A DNA stretch of 58,087 nt from Spirochaetales bacterium (GCA_003246335.1 QKAR01000046.1:1-58087); one strand, 5' to 3'; shown: positions 25,794-35,528, counted from the first letter of the stretch. A program made the numbers and translations. Notes: generated by a model from the letters alone, not told the origin.

Positions 25794-26759
25794 ATGAAAA
25801 AACGACAAATCGGCCGATTGGCCATACTCGCCGCGGGGCTCGCGCTCGCCGCGACGTCCGTCACCTCGTGCGCGGGGAAAAAAGCCGCGGACGCGGCGAA
25901 GGCGAAGAAAGAGGCGGAAAACGCCGCAGTGACCGTTTTCGCGGTCAGCACGACTACCGCGACGAAAGGCGAGCTCAAGGACTATCTTGAATTCGCCGGA
26001 GACGTCGCGGCCAAAACGAACGTGGACATACTCCCCGACTCCTCTGGGAAAATCATCGAGGTGAAAGTGAACGTGGGCGACGCCGTCTCCAAGGACCAAG
26101 TCGTCGCGCTCGTCGACGCCTCTCGCCCCGGCATGACGTACGAGCCGGGCCCCGTCAAGTCGCCGATCAGCGGCACCATCACCGCCGTCAACGTCGTCAC
26201 GGGAAGCATGGTATCCCAGCAATCATCGGTCGCCCGCGTCAGCAAAATGGACACGCTCGAGATCGGAATGAGCGTGCCGGAGCGATACGTCTCGAAAATC
26301 AAGCTGAACCAAAGCGCGTACCTGAAATTCGACGCGTACCCCGGCGAGTCCTTCATGGCTAAAATCACGGAAGTGAGCCCCGTGCTCGACGCCTCGAGCC
26401 GGACGATGGCCGCGAAGCTTTCACTAAATACGCCCGATCCCCGAATCAAGGCCGGCATGTTCGCCCGCGTGAAGCTCATCACCGACACGCGAAACAACAT
26501 CGTGAAAGTTCCCGTGACCGCGATCGTGTCGCGCTTCGGGGAAGAATTCATTTTCACGGTCAACCGCGGGGAAAAGACGACGGTTTCCAAAAAGACGGTC
26601 TCGGTCGGCATCCGCGTCGACGATAAGGCCGAAATCCTTTCCGGGTTAAGCGCCGGCGACGAGATCGTCGTGCAGGGACAGACCCTGCTCGAGGACGGAT
26701 CGGAGATCAACATCGTCTCCACGACCGAGCCTCTTCCCGAAACGGAGGGAGCGCAATGA
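25794..26759 (+). CDS. RND efflux periplasmic adaptor (membrane fusion) lipoprotein
   Basis: A 321-residue HlyD/AcrA-type adaptor. The signal peptide ends in VTSC (C26), so it is lipid-anchored in the periplasm. Next come a short Ala/Lys helix, a biotinyl-lipoyl-like barrel (ILPDSSGKIIEVKVNVGDAV and PISGTITAVNV), and beta-barrel and membrane-proximal domains (GDEIVVQGQTLLEDG). The alpha-hairpin between the lipoyl halves is nearly missing, as in short adaptors of anaerobes and spirochaetes, so it must contact TolC differently from AcrA. AAGGAG precedes the start. Its stop overlaps the pump start (ATGA). Confidence 0.92.
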   Translation: MKKRQIGRLAILAAGLALAATSVTSCAGKKAADAAKAKKEAENAAVTVFAVSTTTATKGELKDYLEFAGDVAAKTNVDILPDSSGKIIEVKVNVGDAVSKDQVVALVDASRPGMTYEPGPVKSPISGTITAVNVVTGSMVSQQSSVARVSKMDTLEIGMSVPERYVSKIKLNQSAYLKFDAYPGESFMAKITEVSPVLDASSRTMAAKLSLNTPDPRIKAGMFARVKLITDTRNNIVKVPVTAIVSRFGEEFIFTVNRGEKTTVSKKTVSVGIRVDDKAEILSGLSAGDEIVVQGQTLLEDGSEINIVSTTEPLPETEGAQ

Positions 26760-29700
26760 GTCTTTCAAAAACAGCGGTCGGAAGGCCGACAACGGTCCTC
26801 ATCATATTCGTCATCCTCACCGCGCTAGGCATATACGCCTCGAGCGACTTGCCGCTCGATCTCCTGCCGGACATGGAGCTTCCCTACGTCGCGATCAGCA
26901 CGAGCTACCCGGGCGCCGGCCCGGAGGAAGTCGAGAAGCGCGTGACGAGGCCGATCGAGAGCGCCGTGTCGAGCGTATCCGGCATCGAGTACCTTGGTTC
27001 GACCTCGACGATCGGGTCGAGCCTCGTGTTCATCCAGCTGGAATTCGGCTCGAAAATCGACGAGTCGATGAACGATCTCCGCGCCTATCTTGATTACGTC
27101 AAGGACGCCCTGCCCGACGAGGCGACGACCCCGATGATATACAAGATGGACCCGAACATCATCCCGATCATGTACTACTCCGTCAGCGGGAACCGCTCGT
27201 CCGAGGAACTCCGCGACTACGCGGACGACCTGACGTCGAAGCTCGAGCAGGTCGAGGGCGTCGCCACCGCGTACGTCTCCGGCGGGCGCGAGCGAGCCAT
27301 CGTCGTCGAGATCCCGAGAGACCGCCTTCAGGCCTACAACCTGACTATCACGCAGGTCGCGCAGATGATCGGCTCGCAAAACACCGAGATAGCCGGAGGA
27401 ACGATCACCGAGGACACGCTCAATTACTCGATCAGCACCGTCGGCGAGTATCAGTCGCTCGACGACATCCGCAACACGGTTATCTCGTACAAGCAGTCCG
27501 GCTCCGCGCAATACGGACAAGCGGCGTCAGTCGCGTCGGTCCGACTCCGCGACATCGCGAACGTGTACGACGGCTTCAAGGACTCTTCGTCGATCTATTA
27601 CTTCGACGGCGTTCCCTGCGTGCAGTTGGCCGTGCAAAAGCAAAGCGGGACCAACTCCGTCAAGGCCGCTAAGGCGGTTAAGGCGAAGATGAAGGACGTG
27701 CTCAAGGAAGCGCCGTCCGACATCAAGATAACGCTTACCGAGGACACGACAGACATCATCGAGCGCTCCGTCAAGGAAGTTTCCTCAAGCGCGATCCAGG
27801 GGGCGATCCTCGCCGTCATCGTGCTTTTCGTGTTCCTCAGGAGCGCGCGCAGCACGATAATCATCGGCCTCACGATTCCCGTCTCGCTCATCATCACGCT
27901 TGGCGTCATGTACTTCGCAGGGATGAGCCTCAACATCATGACGCTCGCGGGCCTCGCGCTCGGAGTCGGAATGCTCGTCGACAACTCGATAGTCGTGCTC
28001 GAAAATATTTACTCCTACCGCGAGAAAGGCGCGAAACCCGTGGCCGCGGCGATGCTTGGCGCCCAGGAAATGGCGCTCGCGATCACCGCGTCGACGCTCA
28101 CGACGATATGCGTTTTCCTGCCGCTCATCATGTACCAAAAGAAACTCGGCATCATCGGGGAGGTATTCAAGGGCCTCGCGTTCACCGTCGTGATCTCACT
28201 CGTGTGTTCGCTCATCGTCGCCATCGTCCTCGTTCCGGTTCTCACGAGCAAGTATTTCAGGATAGGGGCTAAGAAGGAAAAAACCTACACGGGCTTTTTC
28301 GGGAAGGTCGACCTGGCGCTCGGGAATTTCTTCGACTCCCTCGACGCCGCCTACGGACGCGCCATCTCGTGGGTACTGAACCACAAGGCGCTCACCCTCG
28401 GCTCGATCGGAGGTCTTTTCGTGCTGAGCGTCGCCTTGGCGCCGCAGCTCGGCTTCATTTACATGCCGGAGTCCGCCGCCGACTCGATCACCGTCACGAT
28501 GACCCTTCCCGTCGGGACGAGCGTCGACACCACGGAAACAGTCCTGAGGCAATTCGAGCAAATCGTCCAAACGGAGGTGAAGGGCTACAAGGACATCAGC
28601 CTCCTCGCCGGAACAAGCGACAACTACGGGCTCGGCGGCGCGACGTCCTATTCGGGCTCGATGACGATTACGCTGCCGAAACTCGCCGAGAGAATCGACT
28701 CCGAGGACCAAATCAAGACGAAGCTCCGCGGACACTTCTCGGACTTCCCGGGCGCGTCGTTCTCGATCAGCACCGGCCAGGGCGGCGGCGGCCTCGGCGG
28801 GGGGTCGAGCGCCGTGAGCATCCGAGTGAAAAGCGACGACCTCACGAAGGCGCGCGCCACCGCTGACGCGATCAAGCTGCTCTTGACGGATAAGATGTCG
28901 GACACCATAACGGAGCCGAGCCTTTCCATGAAGGACGGGCTACCGCGCGCGAACATCGTCATCGACCGCGACCGGCTGTACGAGCTCGGCCTCAACATTT
29001 ACGCCGTCGGACAGGAAATCCGCGCGAACATAGCCGGCACGACCGCCTCGCGCTTCCGCAAGGACGGCGACGAGACGGACATCGTCGTGCGGCTCGACCA
29101 AAAGGACCGAACGCAGCTCGCCGACCTCGAGCAAATTTTCGTGACGAACTCGGCGGGGCAGCGCATTCCCGTATCGAGCTTCGCGCACTACGAGGAGGGA
29201 ACCTCGCCGATCAGCATTAACCGCGAGGATCAAAGCCGCATCATCACCGTGAGCGCCGGCCTTCAGCCGGGAGCCGCGACGTCCGAGGCTCAGAAGAAAA
29301 TCGAGCGGCTCATCGCGACCGAGATCCCGAAGGACTCGGCGGTCCGCATCGAGTACGGCGGGGACTATGAGGACATGATGAAGGCGATGAAGCAATTCGT
29401 CATCATCATCGCGATGGCGATCATACTCGTCTTCGCCGTCATGGCCAGCCAGTTCGAGTCGCTGCTCGACCCGTTCATCGTGCTTTTTAACATACCGCTT
29501 TCGGTCATCGGCATCGTCGGGATTTACGCGATAACGGGAACCCCGCTCAACGTCTTGACCGCGGTAGGCGCGCTTGTCCTCGTCGGCATCATAGTCAACA
29601 ACGGCATCGTCCTCGTCGACTACACCAACCTGCTCGTCAAGCGGGAGATACCGCTCAAGGACGCGTGCGTCCAGGCGGGCAGAAGCCGCCTGCGGCCGAT

Positions 29701-29962
29701 CCTGATGACGACGCTGACGACCATTCTCGGCCTCGTGCCGATGGCCTTCTTCCCCGGCGAGGGCTCGGAGATGACCCAGCCGATCGGCCGAACCATCCTC
29801 GGCGGCCTTTCGTTCGGGACGCTCATGACGCTGTTCCTCATGCCGACGCTCTACTATTGCTTTAACCGGTTCCGCCAAAAGAGAGCCGCGAAAAAAGCCG
29901 CTCGACGGGCGGCGCTGGAAGCGCGCCTTGAGGCTACCGCGATGAACGGAGGAGACCGATGA
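26756..29962 (+). CDS. RND efflux pump, AcrB/HAE1-like
   Basis: A 1068-residue inner-membrane pump of full length: one N-terminal helix, large periplasmic porter loop, helices 2-6, then a second loop and helices 8-12. Family landmarks include DLPLDLLPDMELPYV, TSYPGAGPEEVEKRVT and GLALGVGMLVDNSIVVLENI. In the proton-relay region AcrB Asp407-Asp408 corresponds to D409-N410, and Lys940 to N948, so only one of these charges is kept. The substrate is unknown; drugs, detergents and lipids are usual. ATGA overlaps couple it to the adaptor upstream and the small PII-like gene downstream. Confidence 0.95.
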   Translation: MSLSKTAVGRPTTVLIIFVILTALGIYASSDLPLDLLPDMELPYVAISTSYPGAGPEEVEKRVTRPIESAVSSVSGIEYLGSTSTIGSSLVFIQLEFGSKIDESMNDLRAYLDYVKDALPDEATTPMIYKMDPNIIPIMYYSVSGNRSSEELRDYADDLTSKLEQVEGVATAYVSGGRERAIVVEIPRDRLQAYNLTITQVAQMIGSQNTEIAGGTITEDTLNYSISTVGEYQSLDDIRNTVISYKQSGSAQYGQAASVASVRLRDIANVYDGFKDSSSIYYFDGVPCVQLAVQKQSGTNSVKAAKAVKAKMKDVLKEAPSDIKITLTEDTTDIIERSVKEVSSSAIQGAILAVIVLFVFLRSARSTIIIGLTIPVSLIITLGVMYFAGMSLNIMTLAGLALGVGMLVDNSIVVLENIYSYREKGAKPVAAAMLGAQEMALAITASTLTTICVFLPLIMYQKKLGIIGEVFKGLAFTVVISLVCSLIVAIVLVPVLTSKYFRIGAKKEKTYTGFFGKVDLALGNFFDSLDAAYGRAISWVLNHKALTLGSIGGLFVLSVALAPQLGFIYMPESAADSITVTMTLPVGTSVDTTETVLRQFEQIVQTEVKGYKDISLLAGTSDNYGLGGATSYSGSMTITLPKLAERIDSEDQIKTKLRGHFSDFPGASFSISTGQGGGGLGGGSSAVSIRVKSDDLTKARATADAIKLLLTDKMSDTITEPSLSMKDGLPRANIVIDRDRLYELGLNIYAVGQEIRANIAGTTASRFRKDGDETDIVVRLDQKDRTQLADLEQIFVTNSAGQRIPVSSFAHYEEGTSPISINREDQSRIITVSAGLQPGAATSEAQKKIERLIATEIPKDSAVRIEYGGDYEDMMKAMKQFVIIIAMAIILVFAVMASQFESLLDPFIVLFNIPLSVIGIVGIYAITGTPLNVLTAVGALVLVGIIVNNGIVLVDYTNLLVKREIPLKDACVQAGRSRLRPILMTTLTTILGLVPMAFFPGEGSEMTQPIGRTILGGLSFGTLMTLFLMPTLYYCFNRFRQKRAAKKAARRAALEARLEATAMNGGDR

Positions 29963-30231
29963 AAAGGATCGAGATAATTTTTAGCCAGTCGATCGAGGAA
30001 GACATTTTCCTCGCGCTTAAGCCCATCCCGGCCGCCCAGTTTTTCAGCGTCATTCCCGGCATACGGGGACGCGGGTACTCGGAGCCGAAAATGAACGACT
30101 CGGTGTGGCCGGAGGTTAACGAATTGATGATAATTTACTGCGACGACGAATCGGTCGGGCCAATCCGCGCGGCGATAGACGTCGTGCGTGGTAAGTTTCC
30201 CGGCGAGGGTCTCGCGATGTTCGTCCTCTGA
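29959..30231 (+). CDS. PG0541-family, PII-like transporter-associated protein
   Basis: A 90-residue cytoplasmic protein that starts inside the pump stop codon (ATGA) and closes the operon. Its ferredoxin-like pattern (MKRIEIIFSQSIEEDIFLAL, then NELMIIYCDDESVGPIRAAI) and place behind an RND gene fit the PG0541 family of small transporter-linked proteins, distant relatives of PII. Such proteins may sense a ligand and gate the pump, but no function is proven. No uridylylation T-loop tyrosine can be assigned. Confidence 0.75.
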   Translation: MKRIEIIFSQSIEEDIFLALKPIPAAQFFSVIPGIRGRGYSEPKMNDSVWPEVNELMIIYCDDESVGPIRAAIDVVRGKFPGEGLAMFVL

Positions 30232-30246
30232 CAAGCGGGGAACGAA

Positions 30247-30777
30247 TCAACCGCGCTCGGCCCGTCCCGAAAGCCAGGCCTTAATGGCCAGTCGATGCGA
30301 CTCGAAGGCGATCGGGGCGGAGTCGACCGATTCCGGGGATACGAGGCGCAAGCCGGCGACCTCGGACGGCTCGAGAGCGAGCCCGGAAAGCCCCCCCTCG
30401 ACTCGGGCCACGAAGTAAAAGTCGCAGGTTCGGTAGGCTACGTTTCGATATACGTACTCGTTCGGCCACGAGCCGACGTACGTTAAGTCGACGGGAATGA
30501 GTCCCGTTTCCTCGCGGCATTCGCGGGCGGCCGCTTCCTCGGCCCGCTCCCCGTTCCCGACGAATCCGCCCGGAAGGGAATACAGACCCTTCCCCGGATT
30601 TATGTTTCTCTCGAGCATCATTATCGCCCCGTCTATCTCGACGATGACGCTCGCGGACGTCGCGACGTTATGGTAATACGTAAAAAGGCAAACGGGACAA
30701 AACCAGTGCGTGTCGTCCCGGAACTGATACCCGACGGAACCGCATTGAGGGCAAAATTTTAGCGCGACAGGCTTCAT
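30247..30777 (-). CDS. Nudix hydrolase with zinc ribbon
   Basis: A 176-residue cytoplasmic hydrolase. A zinc ribbon (C9, C12, C27, C30) precedes the Nudix fold, whose box follows G-x5-E-x7-REx2EExG (GGFVGNGERAEEAA, then RECREETGL). Nudix enzymes cleave nucleoside diphosphates linked to another group; with a zinc ribbon, NudC/NADH pyrophosphatase-like or ADP-ribose activities are common, but this protein is shorter than NudC. ATG at 30777 is preferred over an in-frame GTG at 30786 because GGGAG is eight bases away. It follows the ECF transporter gene by 18 bases, so it is likely in the pdxK operon. Substrate unknown. Confidence 0.88.
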   Translation of the reverse strand: MKPVALKFCPQCGSVGYQFRDDTHWFCPVCLFTYYHNVATSASVIVEIDGAIMMLERNINPGKGLYSLPGGFVGNGERAEEAAARECREETGLIPVDLTYVGSWPNEYVYRNVAYRTCDFYFVARVEGGLSGLALEPSEVAGLRLVSPESVDSAPIAFESHRLAIKAWLSGRAERG

Positions 30778-30795
30778 GGCTCTCACTCCCGTGGC

Positions 30796-33018
30796 TTAAG
30801 AAAAATAGCGCGACGCTACCACCAGCGACACCGCGACCGCGAACGTCGCTATGACTAGTATACGCCGACCGATGGAGACTTTCCACGACAGATAGCGGGT
30901 GCTTTCCGACGCGCCGTAATACCGCGCGGTAACCGCCTGCGCGAGCCGTTCCGCGCGAACGAGCGTGCGCAAGAAAAGGGGAACGATGAGGGACGCCATC
31001 GAGAAAATCGCCGCAAGGGGCCCGCGCTTTCTCGCCGCGGAGGCGCCCATGGAGCGAATGAGTCGGGCGGCCGTCAGGCGCGACGCCTCCTCGTACAGGA
31101 TCGGTATGAAGCGAAAAACGACGCCGGTAACGAACGCGAGATCGCGAACCGGGACGCGGAAAAGCCTGAGAGGAGCGAGAGCGTCCTCCATGCCGTACAT
31201 GATCTCGCTTTGACTCGAGAGAAACACGAACAGGACGAGGGGAACGTAGAGGGCGAAAAACCTGAGAATGAATGAAACGGGGAAAAGCGCGTCATGCGTC
31301 ATGAAATACTGAGCGACGCCGAAAATCGCGAGCCAGGGAAGAATTTTCGCGACTCCGACGAAAAGGCGACGAGCCGGGTACTTTGATAGGGCGATCGGGA
31401 TCGTCTCGAGAGCGATGAGCGCGACGAGCCACGGCCAACCGCGAATGGCGAGCGCGGCCGCGACCGCGCTCGCGGCGAGCGCGTATTTCTGAATCGGCGA
31501 AAATCGGCGAAGAATCGACTCCGGTCGGAAGTCGCGCGCGGCATCCCCGTGCCGAAGTCTCTGAAAAGCGGCGAGATCGCGCGCTTGGGGCGAGCGGTCG
31601 CGGAGTTTCGCGGTTGAGCGATCGTCGCGCGCGCGGGCGCTTTCGGCGCCCGTCCCCGAGGTTTTTTCACGGCCCGCGATTTCCGGATTCGGAAGCGAGA
31701 CGACGAGGTCCGCGACGGCGAAATCCTCCCCGCGATTCGTCGTGAACACGACCGTCTTGCCCGAATTCCGCAAGGCGGCGATGAGCTTAAGCAGGTTCGA
31801 CCGGCTTTGCGCGTCGAGGGCCGACGAGGGTTCGTCGAGCAAAATGACCGGGGCGTCCATCGCGAGAATGCCGGCGAGAGCGGCCTTGCGACGCTCCCCG
31901 CCGGAAAGCGAAAACGTCCGCCGGTCGGCGAAAGAGCCGAAGGGAAGGCCGACGCCGTCCATCGAGGAGCGAACGCGCCGAACGAGTTCCGATCCCGAAA
32001 GGCCGGCGTTGCGGGGCGCGAAAGCCACGTCGTCCGCGACGAATTCCGCGAATAGGCTTGCCTCGCTTTCCTGCACCGCGAAAGCCGCTCGCGCGCCGTC
32101 CGCTCGGGCGACGGATCCCGCGTCGGGGAGTCGAAGGCCGGCGAGCATTTCCAAAAGCAGGGTCTTTCCGCTGCCGGACTCGCCCGTAACCGCGACGACC
32201 GTCCCCTCGGTCACGGCCAGGCTAAAATCGCGAAGCGGTCCCGCGAAAACTCGCTCGCACGAGAGGATCGGGGCCTTCGCGGTATTTGCCGAACGATCGC
32301 GCGCCGGGGATTCGACCTTCTCCCCAACGATGCCCCACGACGACAGAAGACCCGGCTCCAAAGACTGAAACTCCGCGCGAGATCCGTCGAACACGAGACT
32401 CCCGTCCCGCAATACGACGACCCTTTGGGCGCGCAGCGCCTCGTCAAGGTCATGCGTGACGTGGAGTACGGTCCCCCCCGAGGCGTAAAAGCGATCGAGA
32501 TACGCAAGCGTTTCCGCGCGCGCCCCGGACGCGAGCATGGAAGTGGGCTCGTCGAGGACGAGTACCGTGGGATTAAGCGCGTAGGCGCCGGCGAGCGAGA
32601 GACGCTGCTTAGCCCCGGAGGTGAGGCGCTGAGTGGCGGAAGAAGCGTCGGCGGAGAGAGAAAAAAGGGACAGAGAGTCCCGAACCCGATCGCGCAAGAC
32701 GGACTTCGCGAGGGCGACGTTTTCCGGGCCGAAGGCGACGTCGAGCTCGACCGTTTCGGCGACGATTTGATCGGAGGGAAACTGAAACACCATGCCGACG
32801 GGAACGGAAAGCGGCGGGGCGTCCGCAACCGTGATTTTTCCGCTCGACGGCGAAAGCAGACCCATCAGGCATCGGGCGAGAGTGCTCTTCCCCGACCCGT
32901 TCGCGCCGAGCAAGGCGATATAATCGCTCGGCTCCCGCGAGCGGAAAGATACGGAAGAGAGCGCCGATTTCCCGGCGCCCTCGTAAGTAAAGGATAGGTT
33001 TTCCAGCGAAAAGCCCAT
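30796..33018 (-). CDS. ECF transporter energy module, A1-A2-T fused in one chain
   Basis: A 740-residue fusion of all three energising parts of an ECF vitamin transporter. ATPase 1: Walker A GANGSGKST (38-46), signature LTSGAKQ (132-138), Walker B ending D156-E157, switch H189. ATPase 2: GESGSGKT (279-286), LSGGE (371-375), D395-E396, but N428 where the switch histidine is expected. An Arg/Asp-rich linker (about 450-500) leads to the T component (about 505-740) with six helices and the Arg-containing coupling motifs AARKRG and RAERLAQAV. ATP drives uptake through a separate S subunit, probably the one at 35572. It lies 12 bases behind pdxK. Fusion of A, A and T is unusual; these are normally separate genes. 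Confidence 0.92.
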   Translation of the reverse strand: MGFSLENLSFTYEGAGKSALSSVSFRSREPSDYIALLGANGSGKSTLARCLMGLLSPSSGKITVADAPPLSVPVGMVFQFPSDQIVAETVELDVAFGPENVALAKSVLRDRVRDSLSLFSLSADASSATQRLTSGAKQRLSLAGAYALNPTVLVLDEPTSMLASGARAETLAYLDRFYASGGTVLHVTHDLDEALRAQRVVVLRDGSLVFDGSRAEFQSLEPGLLSSWGIVGEKVESPARDRSANTAKAPILSCERVFAGPLRDFSLAVTEGTVVAVTGESGSGKTLLLEMLAGLRLPDAGSVARADGARAAFAVQESEASLFAEFVADDVAFAPRNAGLSGSELVRRVRSSMDGVGLPFGSFADRRTFSLSGGERRKAALAGILAMDAPVILLDEPSSALDAQSRSNLLKLIAALRNSGKTVVFTTNRGEDFAVADLVVSLPNPEIAGREKTSGTGAESARARDDRSTAKLRDRSPQARDLAAFQRLRHGDAARDFRPESILRRFSPIQKYALAASAVAAALAIRGWPWLVALIALETIPIALSKYPARRLFVGVAKILPWLAIFGVAQYFMTHDALFPVSFILRFFALYVPLVLFVFLSSQSEIMYGMEDALAPLRLFRVPVRDLAFVTGVVFRFIPILYEEASRLTAARLIRSMGASAARKRGPLAAIFSMASLIVPLFLRTLVRAERLAQAVTARYYGASESTRYLSWKVSIGRRILVIATFAVAVSLVVASRYFS

Positions 33019-33030
33019 ACGGCGCGCGGC

Positions 33031-33840
33031 TTAATTAAAGCCCTTGCGCCACAGGGAGGGGTTCCCCGGACCGACCCAGCGGTTTAAGGCGAAGCCGCCG
33101 CGAAGGCTCAAGGTAATGAATTTTTTCGCGCGGCTTACCGCCTCGTACGGGTCAAGCCCGAGCGCAAGTCCGGCCGTTATCGCGGCGGCGGTCGTGCAAC
33201 CTGCCCCGTGCGTCCACTTTGTGTCAATCAGCGCGCCGTCGACTAAGTTAAAGTCCGTGCCGTCAAAAAACAAATCGGTCGCGCTGGACGCGCCGACGAG
33301 CTTCGATCCGCCCTTTATGAATACGTTGCGCGCGCCTCGACCATGGATGCGCCGCGCGGCTTCCTTCATTTCGTCGATTGAGGAGGGGGTATCGACCCCG
33401 GCGAGCTGGCCCGCCTCAAACAAGTTCGGCGTGACGACGAGGCTCAACGGAAGCAGTTTGCTCGCGACCCGCTCATTCAAGCCGGGATTCAACGCCTCGT
33501 TCGCGCCCTTGCAAACCATGACGGGATCGAGCACATATCGGTCGACCTTATATTCGCGCACGTATTCCGCGGTCAAATCGACCGCGTATTCAGTCCCCAA
33601 CATTCCGGATTTAACCGCGTCGACGCCGACGCCCTTGAAAATCGTCTGCATCTGCGCGCGGAGCGTGGCCTCGTCGAGCGGATATACGCCATGAGCCCAT
33701 TCGTTATCGGGGTCCATCGTCGCGATAAGCGTTACCGCGGTCATTCCATACACGCCGTATTCCTCGAATGTCTTGAGGTCGGCCTCGAGTCCGGCGCCGC
33801 CAGAGGCGTCAGAACCAGCGATAGTAGCAACTTTAATCAT
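33031..33840 (-). CDS. pdxK: Pyridoxine/pyridoxal kinase, ThiD-like (Bacillus PdxK type)
   Basis: A 269-residue ribokinase-fold kinase. It follows Bacillus PdxK through VYGMTAVTLIATMDPDNEW, DPVMVCKGANEALNP and the anion hole/catalytic THGAGCTTAAAI, rather than the ThiD pattern. It phosphorylates pyridoxal, pyridoxine or pyridoxamine with ATP, giving the cofactor PLP; HMP kinase activity is possible in this family. ATG at 33840 is chosen because AGGAA precedes it and the family begins with this KVATIAGSDASGGAG strand; an upstream in-frame start would add twelve codons. It heads an operon with the ECF A1-A2-T and Nudix genes, and is divergent from the nucleotidase/S-component pair. Confidence 0.92.
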   Translation of the reverse strand: MIKVATIAGSDASGGAGLEADLKTFEEYGVYGMTAVTLIATMDPDNEWAHGVYPLDEATLRAQMQTIFKGVGVDAVKSGMLGTEYAVDLTAEYVREYKVDRYVLDPVMVCKGANEALNPGLNERVASKLLPLSLVVTPNLFEAGQLAGVDTPSSIDEMKEAARRIHGRGARNVFIKGGSKLVGASSATDLFFDGTDFNLVDGALIDTKWTHGAGCTTAAAITAGLALGLDPYEAVSRAKKFITLSLRGGFALNRWVGPGNPSLWRKGFN

Positions 33841-33948
33841 GATCGTTCCTTCTCGGTTAAATATAACGAACTGCAAAAGGAAAAAAAAGAGACTTTTTCG
33901 GGTAAAAACACTACACTTTTCCGCAAAAGCCTATTTTGGAGGAAAACA

Positions 33949-35520
33949 ATGAAACGTTTTGCAAAATTGCTCTGCGCGTTGACGGCGGCTTCGCTCGTCC
34001 TCGCCGCTTGCGCCGGAACGCCTCCCGTTAAGCGGGAAGCGGGAAAAACCTATACGCTGACCGTGCTTCACACGAACGACCATCACGGAACGGTGCTCCC
34101 GAACGGAGGACAAGCCGGTCTCGCGGAACGCGCGACCTTCATCGCGGGCGTCCGCGCCGCGGGCGGAAACGTGCTCCTTCTCGACGCCGGGGACATCAAT
34201 ACCGGCAGCGCGTTGTCGAACATGTTCAAGGGCGAAATCGACATCAAAGCGTATAATATGATGAAATATGACGCGGTCGCCTTCGGAAACCATGAATTCG
34301 ACCACGACCTCTCCCTGATGAAAACGCAAAAAAAGCTCGCTGAGTTTCCGTTCCTCTCGGCCAACGTCACCTACGCCGACGGGAAATACCTCGGAAAACC
34401 CTACATCGTCAAAAATTACGACGGCTTTCGCGTCGGCGTATTCGGATTAACGACTCTGCGCACCCTCGAAATCGCGAGCCCGGATAAATCGCTGAAGTTC
34501 ATCAACGAAATCGACGCGGCAAAAACGATGGTCGAGCAACTGCGCGATAAAGAAAAATGCGATATCGTCATCGCCCTCGCCCACCTCGGCGACGTGCTCG
34601 AGACCGACGACCAAGTTACCTCGGTAAAGCTCGCCGAAGCCGTGCCGGGAATCGACCTCATCATTGACGGTCATTCGCACACGAAAATGACCGAGGCGAA
34701 ATTCGTCGGATCGACGCCGATCGTCTCGGCGAACGAATGGGGAAAATTCGTCGGCGACGGAACGTTCTCCGTCGTTGACGGAAAAATCGTATCCTTCGAC
34801 TGGAAAGCGGTGCAAATCAACGCGAAAGACGCCCAGACCTACGCGCCCGACGCCGCCGTCGCCGCGATGATCGCCCCGTACAAGGAAAAGGCTGACGCCT
34901 CGCTCAAGGCCATCGTCGCGAAAACTTCCGCGAAGTTCGAATTCGGCGACAAACTTTCGCGAAAAAAAGAAATCGCCCTCGGCGACATGGTCAACGACGC
35001 CTGTATTTGGTATTTCAAGGACAAGCTCGGAAAGGACGCTGACTTCGCCTTCACGAACGGGGGAAACATCCGCACCGAACTCCCCGCGGGAGACATCACC
35101 CAGGAGCAGATCACGACGGTCCTTCCGTTCGACAATTGGCTCTATCTCACGAAGATGAAGGGAAGCGACGTGATCGCCCTCTTTGAGTTTATCGCGTCGA
35201 TCAAGCAGGGCGCGGGCGGCTGGGCGCAAGTCTCCGCCGAGGCGCGCTTCACGATCGACTATACCAATCCGGATAAGGGAGTCCTGAAGGACCTGACCAT
35301 CAAGGGAAAACCCGTCGATCCGAACGCGGTCTACACGATCATCACGAACGACTACCTTATGGGCGGCGGCGACGGCTACAAGGCGCTCGCCAACAATATC
35401 GACAGCTACAACACTTCCACGACCCTGCGCGACGTCGTCATCGCGTACGCGGCGGAGAAGAAAGTTCTCACGCCCGCGACCGACGGGCGCATAACCGTCA
35501 TCGGCGGTATGCAGTTCTAA
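33949..35520 (+). CDS. Surface or periplasmic 5'-nucleotidase lipoprotein
   Basis: A 523-residue UshA/CD73-type enzyme. A signal peptide ends in LAAC (C21). The metallophosphatase domain has LHTNDHHG (D44, H46), DAGDINTG, GNHEFDHD and IDGHSHT; the C-terminal nucleotidase domain has FTNGGNIRTELP and ITNDYLMGGGDGYKA. It removes phosphate from nucleoside monophosphates, and some relatives act on other phosphate esters, outside the cytoplasm. GGAGG before ATG 33949 and the lipobox fix the start. It is divergent from pdxK and followed after a stem-loop by an ECF S component, so it may release transportable vitamers, such as pyridoxal from PLP. That link is inference. Confidence 0.92.
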   Translation: MKRFAKLLCALTAASLVLAACAGTPPVKREAGKTYTLTVLHTNDHHGTVLPNGGQAGLAERATFIAGVRAAGGNVLLLDAGDINTGSALSNMFKGEIDIKAYNMMKYDAVAFGNHEFDHDLSLMKTQKKLAEFPFLSANVTYADGKYLGKPYIVKNYDGFRVGVFGLTTLRTLEIASPDKSLKFINEIDAAKTMVEQLRDKEKCDIVIALAHLGDVLETDDQVTSVKLAEAVPGIDLIIDGHSHTKMTEAKFVGSTPIVSANEWGKFVGDGTFSVVDGKIVSFDWKAVQINAKDAQTYAPDAAVAAMIAPYKEKADASLKAIVAKTSAKFEFGDKLSRKKEIALGDMVNDACIWYFKDKLGKDADFAFTNGGNIRTELPAGDITQEQITTVLPFDNWLYLTKMKGSDVIALFEFIASIKQGAGGWAQVSAEARFTIDYTNPDKGVLKDLTIKGKPVDPNAVYTIITNDYLMGGGDGYKALANNIDSYNTSTTLRDVVIAYAAEKKVLTPATDGRITVIGGMQF

Positions 35521-35528
35521 TTGACCCA

